Assembly: GCF_039535235.1 (NCBI RefSeq)
Contig: NZ_BAAAWU010000001.1
Span: 4,030,001 to 4,094,000 of the forward strand
Source of the DNA: Streptomyces roseoviridis
GTDB lineage: Bacteria > Actinomycetota > Actinomycetes > Streptomycetales > Streptomycetaceae
Reading direction: 5' to 3'
DNA: 64,000 nucleotides
The notes under the pieces were generated by a model. It did not search any database, was not told where the DNA came from, and saw only the letters and a program-made list of their open reading frames with translations. Positions 40,943 to 49,846 of this stretch are shown here, piece after piece; position 1 is the stretch's first letter; each line of letters begins with the position of its first letter. A program made the translations under genes and the position numbers.

Positions 40943-42211
40943 GTGAAGGGATCGAAGGCTTCCGGAACACGGACGCGAAACGGAGCGTCGACCGGCCCGT
41001 ACGCGAGCTCGGCTCGGTCCTCGGCAACGGTCCCGGGATCACCCCCGGGCCGGGGCGCGGGCGGACGGGGCAGCCCGGGAGCGGGCAGGGCCGCATCGGC
41101 GGGGCACGCGGCCGCGGAGTCCGCCGAGCGCGGGGAGAACGGGGAGGGGACGCGGCCGGCCCGGCCGCTGATCGTCACCGAGGACCTCGTGCTCCTCGAC
41201 GACCTGCTGCGGCTGTGCGCCGCCGCCGGTGCCGAGCCCGAGGTGCACCACACCGTGCCCGAACACCGGGCGGCCTGGACCGATCCACCGCTCGTCCTCG
41301 TCGGTGACGACGCGGCGGCGCGCTGCCGGGGCGCTACCCGCCGGCCCGGCGTGCTGCTCGTCGGCCGGGAGCCGGACGACCCGGCCCTGTGGCGGCACGC
41401 CGTCGAGATCGGGGCCGAGAGCGTCCTGATCCTGCCCGATGCCGAGGGCCGCCTCGTCGACCTGATCGCCGACGCGGTCGAAGGAGCGGACGGACAGGCG
41501 CTGACCGTCGGCGTCATCGGCGGACGGGGCGGCGCCGGAGCGTCGACCCTCGCCTGCGCCCTGGCCCTCGCCGCGGCACGCACCGGCCGGCGCACCCTGC
41601 TCGTCGACGGTGACCCGCTCGGCGGCGGACTCGACGTGCTGCTGGGCGGAGAGCGGGCGGAAGGGCGGCGCTGGCCCGACTTCGCCGCGTCCAAGGGGCG
41701 CGTCGCGGGTGGCGCCCTGGAGGAGTCCCTTCCCTCTGTGCGGGGCCTGCGGGTGCTCAGCTGGGACCGGGGCGACTCCGTCCTCGTGCCGCCCGAGGCC
41801 ATGCGTTCGGTGCTCGCCGCCGCCCGCAGGCGCGACGGGGTCGTCGTGGTCGACCTGCCCCGCACGATCGACGGCGCCGCCACCGAGGCCCTGGCCCAGC
41901 TCGATCTCGGCCTGCTGCTCGTCCCGGGCGAACTCCGGGCCGTCGCCGCGGCCCAGCGGGTGGCCTGCGCGGTCGGCATGGTGCTCGCGGACCTCCGCGC
42001 GGTGGTGCGCGGGCCCTACGCGCCCGGCCTTGACGAGCGGTGGATCGCCGATGCCCTCCGGCTTCCCCTCGCCGGCGAACTCCCCTACGAACCCGGCCTC
42101 GGCGCGGCCGGAGACGGCGGCTCGCCACCCGGCGCCGACGCCCGCGGGGGACTCGCCCGGTTCTGCGCCGCGTTCTGGGACCGGGTTCTCCTCCCGGAGC
42201 GTGCGGGATGA
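40943..42211 (+). CDS. ssd: Ssd/TadZ (CpaE-like) septum site-determining family ATPase
   Basis: A 422-residue protein. The first 75 residues are disordered and basic/Gly-rich. A receiver-like segment without a phosphoacceptor consensus spans about 80-190. The MinD-like ATPase domain has GGRGGAGASTLACALALA, where the usual Walker A Lys is absent, as in Ssd/TadZ proteins. LLVDGDPLGGGLDVLLG and VVVDLPRTIDG follow. Mycobacterial Ssd (Rv3660c) interferes with septum formation; TadZ/CpaE localises Tad pili. GTG 40943 has GAGGGGTG upstream. Its stop overlaps tadA as ATGA. Confidence 0.88.
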   Translation: MKGSKASGTRTRNGASTGPYASSARSSATVPGSPPGRGAGGRGSPGAGRAASAGHAAAESAERGENGEGTRPARPLIVTEDLVLLDDLLRLCAAAGAEPEVHHTVPEHRAAWTDPPLVLVGDDAAARCRGATRRPGVLLVGREPDDPALWRHAVEIGAESVLILPDAEGRLVDLIADAVEGADGQALTVGVIGGRGGAGASTLACALALAAARTGRRTLLVDGDPLGGGLDVLLGGERAEGRRWPDFAASKGRVAGGALEESLPSVRGLRVLSWDRGDSVLVPPEAMRSVLAAARRRDGVVVVDLPRTIDGAATEALAQLDLGLLLVPGELRAVAAAQRVACAVGMVLADLRAVVRGPYAPGLDERWIADALRLPLAGELPYEPGLGAAGDGGSPPGADARGGLARFCAAFWDRVLLPERAG

Positions 42212-43359
42212 GCGGCGCGGGGCTGCTCGACGCGGTGCGGCAGCGGCTCGCCGAGAGCGGCGCCGAGCCGACCCCCGCGCGGGTCGCGGCGGCGCTGCGG
42301 GCCCAGGGCCGGTTGCTCGGGGATGCCGAAGTGCTCGGCGCTGCCGAGGAGCTGCGCAGCGAACTGATCGGCACCGGACCGCTGGAGCCGCTGCTCGCGG
42401 ACCCGGACGTCACCGACGTTCTGGTCTCCGCGCCCGACCGCGTCTGGGTGGACCGCGGCGCGGGCCTCGAACCGACCGGGGTGACGTTCCCGGACGCGGC
42501 GGCGGTGCGCAGGCTCGCCCAGCGGCTCGCGGCCGTGGCCGGACGGCGCCTCGACGACGCCCGGCCCTGGGTGGACGCCCGGCTGCCGGACGGCACCCGG
42601 ATGCACGCCGTCCTTCCGCCGGTCGCCGTCGGCTCCACCTGCCTGTCGCTGCGGGTGGTGCGGCCGAGGGCCTTCTCCCTACGTGAGCTGGCCGACGCGG
42701 GCACCGTCCCGCCGGGTGGCGGGACGGTGCTGAGGGCGCTCGTCGAGGCCCGCGTCTCCTTCCTCGTCAGCGGAGGCACCGGCTCGGGCAAGACGACCCT
42801 GCTCTCCACGCTGCTCGGTCTGGTGGGCGCCCGGGAGCGGATCGTCATCGCCGAGGACTCGGCCGAACTGCGCCCCGACCACCCCCACGTGGTGCGCCTG
42901 GAAGCACGCCCGCCCAACCAGGAGGGCGCAGGACTCGTGACGCTGAGGGACCTGGTGCGGCAGGCGCTGCGGATGCGGCCGGACCGGCTCGTCGTCGGCG
43001 AAGTGCGGGGCTCCGAGGCGGTCGACCTGCTGGCCGCCCTGAACACGGGCCACGAAGGAGGCTGCGGGACGGTCCACGCCAACACGGCGGCGGACGTCCC
43101 CGCCCGTCTCGAAGCCCTGGGGACGGCGGCGGGGCTCGACCGGGCGGCCCTGCACAGCCAGTTGGGCGCCGGTCTCTCGGCGGTGCTGCACGTGGTGCGG
43201 GACCGGTCCGGGCAGCGGCGGATCGCCGAGGTGCACGTCCTGGAGCGGGACCGGGACGGGCTGGTGGTGACCGTGCCCGCGCTGCGCTGGGCGGCGGACG
43301 GATTCGAGCGGGAGCGGGGCTGGGAGCGACTGCGGTCGCTGATCGGAGGGGAGCGGTGA
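42208..43359 (+). CDS. tadA: TadA-type secretion ATPase
   Basis: A 383-residue type II/IV secretion ATPase of the CpaF/TadA class. It has an N-terminal domain (DVTDVLVSAPDRVWVDR), the Walker A GGTGSGKTTLLSTLL (about residue 190), the Asp/His boxes IVIAEDSAEL and GTVHANTAADV, and RPDRLVVGEVRGSEAVDLL for Walker B. It powers assembly of Flp-type pilins. It overlaps ssd and tadB by 4 bp each, within a tightly coupled operon. Confidence 0.93.
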   Translation: MSGAGLLDAVRQRLAESGAEPTPARVAAALRAQGRLLGDAEVLGAAEELRSELIGTGPLEPLLADPDVTDVLVSAPDRVWVDRGAGLEPTGVTFPDAAAVRRLAQRLAAVAGRRLDDARPWVDARLPDGTRMHAVLPPVAVGSTCLSLRVVRPRAFSLRELADAGTVPPGGGTVLRALVEARVSFLVSGGTGSGKTTLLSTLLGLVGARERIVIAEDSAELRPDHPHVVRLEARPPNQEGAGLVTLRDLVRQALRMRPDRLVVGEVRGSEAVDLLAALNTGHEGGCGTVHANTAADVPARLEALGTAAGLDRAALHSQLGAGLSAVLHVVRDRSGQRRIAEVHVLERDRDGLVVTVPALRWAADGFERERGWERLRSLIGGER

Positions 43360-44228
43360 CGACGATGACGATGCCGGGCGGACTTCCGGCGCAGGTCGCG
43401 GCGGCGCTGTGCGCGGTGGCGGCACTGTGGTGGACGGCGAAGGGGGAGCGGGCGGCCCGCAGGGCCCGGATGATCCTGGCCCTGCCGGACGGCTCCGTGG
43501 TGTCGCCCTGGCCGGCGGTCGCCGGACGGTGGTGGAAGGCGGTGCGCGGCCGGCGGCAGTGGCTGTGCCTGCCGGTCGCGGGACTGCTCGCGCTCCTCGG
43601 TGCCTCGCCCCTTCCGCTGCTCGCCGGGGCGGCCGCCGTGCCGCTGGTGGGGCGCAGGTTGCGGGCGGCCCGCGCGGGGCGTGAGCGGGAAGCGCGTGCG
43701 GACCGGGTGGTGACCCTGTGCGGGGTGGTCGCCGGCGAGCTCAGAGCCGGCCGGCAGCCGGCGCAGGCGCTCTCCTACGCGGCGCGGACGACGGGGGCGC
43801 TCGACGGAGACGAGGCCGCGGTCCTCGCGGCGGCCCGGTTCGGCGGTGACGTGCCCGAGGCACTGCGGCGCGCGGCCCGCCGGGAGGGTGCCGACGGCCT
43901 CGCGGGAATGGCCGCCTGCTGGCAGGTCGCCGTGGACGGCGGCGCGGGTCTCGCCGCCGGCCTCGACCGGCTGGAGGCCGCCCTGCGGGCCCACCGGGAC
44001 CAGCAGCAGCGGCTGCGCTCCCAACTGGCCGGGGCTTGGGCGACGGTCGCGGTGCTCGCCGTTCTGCCGGTCGCGGGGCTCGGCCTGGGCGCGGCCCTCG
44101 GCGCCCGCCCGCTGTGGGTGCTGCTCCACACCCCCGCCGGCCTGGGCTGCCTGGCTGTCGGCGGCGTTCTGGAAGCCCTGGGGCTCTGGTGGGCCGCCCG
44201 GATCGTGCGGGCGGGTGAGCGGCCGTGA
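43356..44228 (+). CDS. tadB: TadB-type inner-membrane platform protein (T2SSF domain)
   Basis: A 290-residue membrane protein. After N-terminal helices comes a T2SSF domain (LCGVVAGELRAGRQPAQALSYAA, CWQVAVDGGAGLAAGLDRLEAALR), followed by helices near 230-280. It forms part of the membrane platform on which TadA acts. GTG 43356 overlaps the tadA stop; the end overlaps tadC. Confidence 0.88.
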   Translation: MTTMTMPGGLPAQVAAALCAVAALWWTAKGERAARRARMILALPDGSVVSPWPAVAGRWWKAVRGRRQWLCLPVAGLLALLGASPLPLLAGAAAVPLVGRRLRAARAGREREARADRVVTLCGVVAGELRAGRQPAQALSYAARTTGALDGDEAAVLAAARFGGDVPEALRRAARREGADGLAGMAACWQVAVDGGAGLAAGLDRLEAALRAHRDQQQRLRSQLAGAWATVAVLAVLPVAGLGLGAALGARPLWVLLHTPAGLGCLAVGGVLEALGLWWAARIVRAGERP

Positions 44229-44992
44229 CGGCACTTCTCGCGGCTCTGTGCGCCATGGCGGCCGTGTCCGTGGCCGTCGCTGACCGGCGCCGCTGCCGGC
44301 GGGCGCGCCGGCGGATGGCGGAACTCCTCGCGGCCGGGCAGCCGCAGCCGGCCCCGGACCCGGGCGGGAGGGGCGGGTTCCCCACCCCTCTGAGGGCCTG
44401 GAGCCTGCCCTGTCTGGCGGGCCTCGGCGCGTACGTGCTGGTCGGCGAGCCGCTCGGTCTCCTCGCCGGGATCGGTTCGGCCTGGGGACTGCGGTGGTGG
44501 CGGGCGCGACGGCCACGGGGTGCGGACGCGGAAGGCGCGGCCGACACGGACGCTGCGCGGCAGTTGCCACTCGCGGCGGACCTGCTGGCGGCCTGCGCTT
44601 CTGCCGGAGCGGGGCCGGGCGAGTCCGCGGAGGCGGTCGGCCGGTCGCTGGGCGGCCCGCTGGGGGAGCGGCTGGTCCGCACGGCAGCGGAGCTTCGGCT
44701 CGGGGGCGAACCGGCCGGGGTGTGGCGGCGGTTCGGGGCGACCCCCGGTGCCGAGGGCCTGGCCCGCTGCCTGGAGCGCGCCTCCTCCTCCGGGGCTCCC
44801 GCGGCCGATGCCGTGGCGCGGCACGCCGACGCCCTCCGGGCGGCCCGCGCCCGCGCGGCGACCACCCGGGCGCAGCGGGCACAGGTCCTGATCACCGCGC
44901 CGGTCGGCTTGTGCTTCCTGCCCGCCTTCCTGGCGGTGGGGGTGGCACCGGTGGTGATCGGTCTGGCGAGCGGACTGCTCAACGGGCGGTGA
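44225..44992 (+). CDS. tadC: TadC-type inner-membrane platform protein (T2SSF domain)
   Basis: A 255-residue membrane protein with a T2SSF-like domain (LPLAADLLAACASAGAGPGESAEAVGRSL) and two C-terminal helices (VLITAPVGLCFLPAFLAVG and VVIGLASGLLNG). It probably pairs with TadB. The GTG start overlaps the tadB stop. A 154-bp repeat-containing gap separates it from the pilin gene. Confidence 0.87.
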   Translation: MTALLAALCAMAAVSVAVADRRRCRRARRRMAELLAAGQPQPAPDPGGRGGFPTPLRAWSLPCLAGLGAYVLVGEPLGLLAGIGSAWGLRWWRARRPRGADAEGAADTDAARQLPLAADLLAACASAGAGPGESAEAVGRSLGGPLGERLVRTAAELRLGGEPAGVWRRFGATPGAEGLARCLERASSSGAPAADAVARHADALRAARARAATTRAQRAQVLITAPVGLCFLPAFLAVGVAPVVIGLASGLLNGR

Positions 44993-45033
44993 AGGCACCG
45001 GCCCGCACGGCGGCGCGACGGCATCACGGCAGG

Positions 45034-45140
45034 CCGACAACACGCCACGCAAGACGACACGGGACGACAACACGGGATGGCGCCAGCGGCACGGCGACAA
45101 CACGGGACGACGACGACACGGCACCGCGACAACACGGGAC
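45034..45140. repeat. dispersed CGACAACACG repeats before the pilin gene
   Basis: Four copies of CGACAACACG (starting near 45034, 45065, 45094 and 45127) at 29-33 bp spacing, three extended by GGA. The last copy supplies the weak ribosome site GGGA of the pilin gene. Confidence 0.75.
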
Positions 45141-45146
45141 GACGAC

Positions 45147-45380
45147 ATGAGCGAGACGAACGGGAGCGACGGGATGAAGATCAAGAAGCGCTTGAACGCG
45201 TGGTGGCGGACGCGGAGGGCCGCGGCCCGGCGGGACGCCGGAATGAGCACGACGGAGTACGCGATGGGCACGATCGCCGCGGCGGCCTTCGCCGCCGTGC
45301 TGTACAAGGTCCTCACCAGCGGCGCGGTCACGAAGGCCCTGGAGTCGGTGATCGGGAAGGCCCTCGATGCGCCGTTCTGA
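45147..45380 (+). CDS. Flp-type pilin (DUF4244-like)
   Basis: A 77-residue prepilin. A basic leader (MKIKKRLNAWWRTRRAAARRDAG) ends at a Gly before MSTTEYAMGTIAAAAFAAVL; the Glu at +5 after the predicted cleavage and the hydrophobic helix are the class III prepilin hallmark. The mature protein would be about 45 residues, very small like Flp pilins. No prepilin peptidase gene is in this operon. It overlaps the TadE gene by 14 bp. Confidence 0.88.
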   Translation: MSETNGSDGMKIKKRLNAWWRTRRAAARRDAGMSTTEYAMGTIAAAAFAAVLYKVLTSGAVTKALESVIGKALDAPF

Positions 45381-45708
45381 CCGGGGTTCGGTGACCGCGG
45401 AGGCCGCCGTCGTGCTTCCCGCCCTGGTCCTCTTCACGGCGGCTCTGCTGTGGGCACTGGCCGCGGCGGCCGCGCAGATCCAGTGCGTCGACGCGGCCAG
45501 GGCCGGAGCGCGGCTGGTGGCCCGCTCGGAGCCGTTGCCGGCCGCCGAGGCCGCGGCCAGGGCCGCTGCCCCCGAGGGCGCCAGAGTCGGCGTCGTACGC
45601 GAGGGCGACCTCTGGCGGGTCACCGTGGAGTCGACGGCACCCGGGCCCGGCGGGCTGGGGCTCACCCTGCGGGCGGCGGCGGTGGCACTCGCCGAGGACA
45701 CGGTATGA
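45367..45708 (+). CDS. TadE-like pseudopilin
   Basis: A 113-residue protein beginning MRRSDRGSVTAEAAVVLPALVLFTAALLWAL; GSVTAEAAVVLP is the TadE/G membrane-helix motif with the +5 Glu. One transmembrane helix is followed by a small outer domain. It is likely a minor pilus subunit. It overlaps the pilin gene at its start and the next gene (ATGA) at its end. Confidence 0.88.
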   Translation: MRRSDRGSVTAEAAVVLPALVLFTAALLWALAAAAAQIQCVDAARAGARLVARSEPLPAAEAAARAAAPEGARVGVVREGDLWRVTVESTAPGPGGLGLTLRAAAVALAEDTV

Positions 45709-46094
45709 GGGGCACCGTCCGGGCCGACCGGGGAGCGGCGACCGTGTGGACGGCGGTCGCGGCCTGTGCGCTGTGCGTGGTGTTCGGCGCCGTCCTCGCG
45801 CTGGGCCAGGCCGTCACCGCACGCCATCGCGCGGGCGGCGCGGCCGACCTGGCCGCCCTCGCCGCCGCCGACCGCGCCCTGTGGGGCGAGGCGGACGCCT
45901 GTGCGGCCGCGAACCGGGTGGCCACGGCCCAGGGCGCCACGCTGGTGCGCTGCGGGGTCAGCGAGGACATCGCGGACGTCACCGCCCGCGTGACCCTCGG
46001 CGCCTGGACGACCGAGATCAGGTCCCGCGCGGGCCCTCCGCCGGCGACGCCCCTTCCCGGCCCGCCGCCGGGGGCGCCTCGCCCGTACGGCTGA
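45705..46094 (+). CDS. TadE/TadG-like (Rv3654c-type) secreted/pseudopilin-like protein
   Basis: A 129-residue protein. RADRGAATVWTAVAACALCVVFGAVLALGQAV is a TadG-like helix, followed by a small outer domain with a Cys pair (DACAAAN, VRCGVSED) and a Pro-rich tail. It resembles the 'helicase/secretion neighborhood TadE-like' family, named for sitting between Tad genes and the helicase gene, as here. ATG 45705 overlaps the TadE-like stop. It is the last gene of the operon. Confidence 0.85.
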   Translation: MRGTVRADRGAATVWTAVAACALCVVFGAVLALGQAVTARHRAGGAADLAALAAADRALWGEADACAAANRVATAQGATLVRCGVSEDIADVTARVTLGAWTTEIRSRAGPPPATPLPGPPPGAPRPYG

Positions 46095-46288
46095 TCAGGA
46101 GCCCGTCCTCGCAGCCGCCCGGCGCGGGCTCGCCGGACAGAACAGCTAGGCGCCGCCCGCGCCCTGCCCTGCGTCCGGCCTCCGGTCTGGCCCCGGGCCC
46201 GGACGCCCGCGCCCTGCCCGGCGGCCGGCCCCTGGTCCGACCCCCATTCTGGCCGCCGGTCTGGCTGCCGGGCCCGGCCCGTCGCTCC

Positions 46289-48766
46289 TCAGGGTGCCGT
46301 GGGGCTGCTGGTGTCCTCCTCGGGGGCTTCGCGCAGGAGCTCCGTCAGGAGGCGGACCGCGCCTCGCTTGTGGAGGGGGTCGTTGCCGTTGCCGCACTTG
46401 GGGGACTGGATGCAGGAGGGGCAGCCGGAGTCGCACTCGCAGGAGGCGATGGCCTCACGGGTGGCGGTGAGCCAGGAGCGGGCGGTGTGGAAGGCGCGTT
46501 CGGCGAAGCCCGCGCCGCCCGGGTGGCCGTCGTAGACGAACACGGTCGGCAGCAGGGTGTCGGGGTGGAGCGGGACGGAGACGCCGCCGATGTCCCAGCG
46601 GTCGCAGGTCGCGAAGAGCGGCAGCATGCCGATGGAGGCGTGCTCGGCGGCGTGGAGGGCGCCGCCGAGGATCTCCGGGTTGATCCGGGCGGCGTCCAGC
46701 TGGTCCTCGGTGACCGTCCACCACACGGCCCGGGTGCGCAGGGTGCGGGGCGGCAGGTCGAGCTTGGTCTCGCCGAGCACCTCACCGGTGATCAGGCGCC
46801 GGCGGAGGAAGGAGACGACCTGGTTGGTGACCTCGACGGAGCCGTAGCAGAGGCGGCCGGCTCCCCAGGGGATCTCGGTGTCGGTGGACAGGACGGAGAT
46901 GTGGGTGGTGTCGCGTGCGGTGGTCGAGTAGGGCGGGTTCGCCTCTTCGACGAGGGCCACCGAGTCCTTGAGGTCGAGTTCGCGGACCAGATAGGTGCGG
47001 CCCTGATGGAGGTGGACGGCGCCCTCGTGGACGGAGGCGTGGGAAGCGGCCTCGTCGACCGTGCCGAGCAGCCGCCCGGTGCCGGTCTCGACGATCCGGA
47101 CGGGAGCGCCGCCGCCACCACGGATGTCGGTCAGGTCGGCGGCCCGCTCCCGGCGCGTCCAGTACCAGCCCGTGGAACGGCGGCGCAGCAGTCCGGCGGC
47201 CTCCAGCTGCGGCAGCAGATCCGGCACGGCGGGACCGAACAGTGCCAGGTCGGACTCGGTCAGCGGCAGCTCCGCGGCGGCGGCGCACAGGTGCGGGGCG
47301 AGGACGTAGGGGTTGTCGGGATCCAGGACGGTCGACTCGACGGGCTGCTGGAAGATCGCCTCGGGATGATGGACCAGGAAGGTGTCCAGCGGGTCGTCGC
47401 GCGCGACCAGGATCGCGAGCGCGCCCTCCCCGCTGCGCCCCGCGCGGCCGGCCTGCTGCCACAGAGAAGCCCGGGTGCCCGGGTAGCCGGCGATCAGGAC
47501 GGCGTCCAGCCCCGAGACGTCCACGCCCAGCTCCAGGGCGGTCGTGGCGGCCAGACCGAGGAGCTCACCGGAGTGCAGGGCCCGCTCCAGGGCGCGGCGC
47601 TCCTCGGGCAGATAACCGCCCCGGTACGCGGCGACACGCCGGGCGAGGGAGCGGTCGACCTCGGCGAGGCGTTCCTGGGCGATCACCGAGATCAGTTCGG
47701 CGCCGCGCCGGGAGCGGACGAAGGCGACCGAGCGGACGCCCTGCACGGCCAGGTCGGTCAGCAGGTCGGCGGTCTCCGCGGTGGCGGTGCGGCGGACGGG
47801 AGCGCCCTGCTCGCCGTGCAGCTCGGTCAGCGGCGGCTCCCAGAGCGCGAAGACCATCTCGCCGCGCGGGGAGGCGTCGTCGGAGACCTCCGTGACCGGC
47901 AGGCCGGTGAGACGGCCGGCGGCGAGGGCCGGTTCGGCGGAGGTGGCCGAGGCGAGCAGGAAGACGGGGTCGGAGCCGTACCGGGCACATACCCGGCGCA
48001 GCCGGCGCAGCACCTGGGCGACGTGGGAGCCGAAGACGCCCCGGTAGGTGTGGCACTCGTCGATCACCACATAGCGCAGGGAGCGCAGGAAGGAGGACCA
48101 GCGGGGGTGGGAGGGAAGTATGCCCCGGTGCAGCATGTCGGGGTTGGTGAGCACGTAGTTGGCGTACTGGCGGACCCACTCGCGTTCCTCGACGGGTGTG
48201 TCGCCGTCGTAGACGGCGGCCCGGACGCGGTTGCCGAGCGGCGCGGCCAGCTCGCGCACGGCGCGCCGCTGGTCGGCGGCGAGGGCCTTGGTGGGTGCCA
48301 GGTACAGGGCGGTGGTCCCGCGCCCGTTGGCGGCCTCGGCGCCGTCCAGGAGGGTGGACAGGACCGGGGTGAGATAGGCGAGCGACTTGCCCGAGGCGGT
48401 TCCTGTGGCGATCACCACGGAGGCGCCGTCCAGAGCGTGCTCGGCGGCTTCCGCCTGGTGGGCCCAGGGGTGCTCGATGCCGGCCTTCTCGACGGCGGCG
48501 ATCACCTCGGAACGGATGCGGTGCGGCCAGACGGCATGACGGCCCGCACGGGCGGGCAGATGCTCCGTATGGGTGATGCGCGCGGCCCGGCTCTCGCCTC
48601 GCGAGAGCCGGTCGAGGACCTGACCGGGAGAGGGGCGACTGCCCGTTTCCCCGGTGGGTCGGCTGGGACGGTGATTCTTGGCCATCGGCACCGAGTGTGT
48701 CACCGGCGTGACGGACAATGCTTCCAAGGCGTCGTGCATGGCTGCCGGTAAGTGATTGAATGCCAT
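46289..48766 (-). CDS. DEAD/DEAH-box helicase with DUF1998-type cysteine cluster (YprA/MrfA-like)
   Basis: An 825-residue superfamily 2 helicase. Motif I is ATGTASGKSLAYL, motif II VVIDECHTY (DECH), motif III LLASATSA, and motif VI QQAGRAGRSGEG. The C-terminus holds the four-cysteine cluster CECDSGCPSCIQSPKCG, as in MrfA-type repair helicases. It probably unwinds DNA in repair of crosslinks or alkylation. ATG 48766 was chosen because upstream starts add low-quality sequence and run into bldG's leader; ATG 48736 is possible. It is convergent with the tad operon and divergent from bldG. Confidence 0.92.
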   Translation of the reverse strand: MAFNHLPAAMHDALEALSVTPVTHSVPMAKNHRPSRPTGETGSRPSPGQVLDRLSRGESRAARITHTEHLPARAGRHAVWPHRIRSEVIAAVEKAGIEHPWAHQAEAAEHALDGASVVIATGTASGKSLAYLTPVLSTLLDGAEAANGRGTTALYLAPTKALAADQRRAVRELAAPLGNRVRAAVYDGDTPVEEREWVRQYANYVLTNPDMLHRGILPSHPRWSSFLRSLRYVVIDECHTYRGVFGSHVAQVLRRLRRVCARYGSDPVFLLASATSAEPALAAGRLTGLPVTEVSDDASPRGEMVFALWEPPLTELHGEQGAPVRRTATAETADLLTDLAVQGVRSVAFVRSRRGAELISVIAQERLAEVDRSLARRVAAYRGGYLPEERRALERALHSGELLGLAATTALELGVDVSGLDAVLIAGYPGTRASLWQQAGRAGRSGEGALAILVARDDPLDTFLVHHPEAIFQQPVESTVLDPDNPYVLAPHLCAAAAELPLTESDLALFGPAVPDLLPQLEAAGLLRRRSTGWYWTRRERAADLTDIRGGGGAPVRIVETGTGRLLGTVDEAASHASVHEGAVHLHQGRTYLVRELDLKDSVALVEEANPPYSTTARDTTHISVLSTDTEIPWGAGRLCYGSVEVTNQVVSFLRRRLITGEVLGETKLDLPPRTLRTRAVWWTVTEDQLDAARINPEILGGALHAAEHASIGMLPLFATCDRWDIGGVSVPLHPDTLLPTVFVYDGHPGGAGFAERAFHTARSWLTATREAIASCECDSGCPSCIQSPKCGNGNDPLHKRGAVRLLTELLREAPEEDTSSPTAP

Positions 48767-48845
48767 CGCGGCCGGCATCCGTCCCGTGGCTCCGCACGGG
48801 AGACCTCGAGGGACGGCCGCTCGATAGCTAGGTGCTGGAGGACCC

Positions 48846-49199
48846 GTGGACCTGTCTCTGTCGACTCGCACTGTGCCCGGCCCCAATGGCGACCGTACGG
48901 TCGTCGAGGTCGGTGGCGAGATTGATGTGTATACCGCGCCCAAGCTGCGCGAGCAGTTGGTCGAGTTGGTGAACGACGGCAGCTACCACCTGGTTGTCGA
49001 CATGGAAGGCGTGGACTTCCTCGACTCGACCGGTCTCGGCGTGCTGGTGGGCGGCCTGAAGCGCGTGCGCGCGCATGAGGGATCGCTGCGTCTGGTCTGC
49101 AACCAGGAGCGCATTCTCAAGATCTTCCGGATCACCGGTCTGACCAAGGTGTTCCCGATCCACACCTCGGTCGACGAGGCCATCAACGCCGCGGACTGA
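48846..49199 (+). CDS. bldG: anti-sigma factor antagonist BldG
   Basis: A 117-residue STAS-domain protein. MDLSLSTRTV, EVGGEIDVYTAPKLREQL and the phosphorylation motif VDFLDSTGLGVLVGG (Ser near 61) are those of BldG. BldG is needed for aerial growth and antibiotic production in S. coelicolor; here it is four residues longer, with a PGPN insertion in the first strand region. GTG 48846 has GGAGGA upstream. It is followed by its anti-sigma partner 62 bp later. Confidence 0.96.
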   Translation: MDLSLSTRTVPGPNGDRTVVEVGGEIDVYTAPKLREQLVELVNDGSYHLVVDMEGVDFLDSTGLGVLVGGLKRVRAHEGSLRLVCNQERILKIFRITGLTKVFPIHTSVDEAINAAD

Positions 49200-49261
49200 G
49201 GCCACGAGCAGCCGTCGCTCCGCTTCGCGCAGCCGCCGAGAACCCCAGGGGGATCGATCGC

Positions 49262-49720
49262 ATGGCCACCGTTGAACTGCTCTTCAGCGCCCAGCCCGAG
49301 CACGTCCGCACGGCCCGCCTGGTGGCGGCCGCGGTGGCGCGCAGGGCCGGGGTCGACGAGGCGGTCCTCGACGAGGTCCGGCTCGCCGTCGGCGAGGCCT
49401 GCTCCCGCGCGGTCGGGCTGCACCGCAGCAACGGCGTGACCACCCCGGTCAGAGTCGTGCTGACCGAGGAGGAGAAGACTTTCTCCATCGAGGTCGGCGA
49501 CGAGGTCCCGGGCGCGGGCGTGGCGGCAGCGGATGCCGTCGGAGTGCCCGGTGCCCGTGCCGCGGCGCCGGCCGAGGAGTACGACGACGCCGACGGAGAG
49601 GACGAGATGGGCCTCGCGGTGATCCGCGGGCTCGTCGACGACGTGGAGGTGAGTGCCGGGGAGGACGGCGGCACCATCAGGATGAGCTGGTCCGCCAACC
49701 CGGACGCCCCACTCGCCTGA
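49262..49720 (+). CDS. RsbW-like anti-sigma factor/kinase (BldG partner, SCO3548 type)
   Basis: A 152-residue HATPase-type protein. LDEVRLAVGEACSRAVGLH replaces the usual N-box ExxxN by ExCxR, so the Mg-chelating Asn is not in place. GLAVIRGLVDDVEV covers the G1-box region. An acidic/Ala-rich loop lies between (about 85-115). The ortholog SCO3548 interacts with BldG, which fits the gene order. The altered N-box suggests weak or no kinase activity, an inference. A terminator follows 91 bp after the stop. Confidence 0.88.
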   Translation: MATVELLFSAQPEHVRTARLVAAAVARRAGVDEAVLDEVRLAVGEACSRAVGLHRSNGVTTPVRVVLTEEEKTFSIEVGDEVPGAGVAAADAVGVPGARAAAPAEEYDDADGEDEMGLAVIRGLVDDVEVSAGEDGGTIRMSWSANPDAPLA

Positions 49721-49811
49721 CCCCGGCGACCGCGCCGGGGCACCGGCACACCCGCTGCCCTCACCGCCGGTCACCGCTCCGCCCCGCCGCGGACGCCGCG
49801 CCGAGCGACAC

Positions 49812-49846
49812 GAAGAAGAGGCCCTGCATCGTAGGGCCTCTTCTTC
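49812..49846 (+). terminator. hairpin terminator after the bldG operon
   Basis: A 14-bp perfect stem (arm GAAGAAGAGGCCCT) with a seven-base loop, followed by CGTTCTC. Confidence 0.85.

Noticed and set aside
41757..44882. Over 1000-codon minus-strand open frame opposite the tad genes
   Set aside because: Arg/Pro/Ala-rich shadow; the plus-strand genes carry full Tad motifs and overlapping starts and stops.
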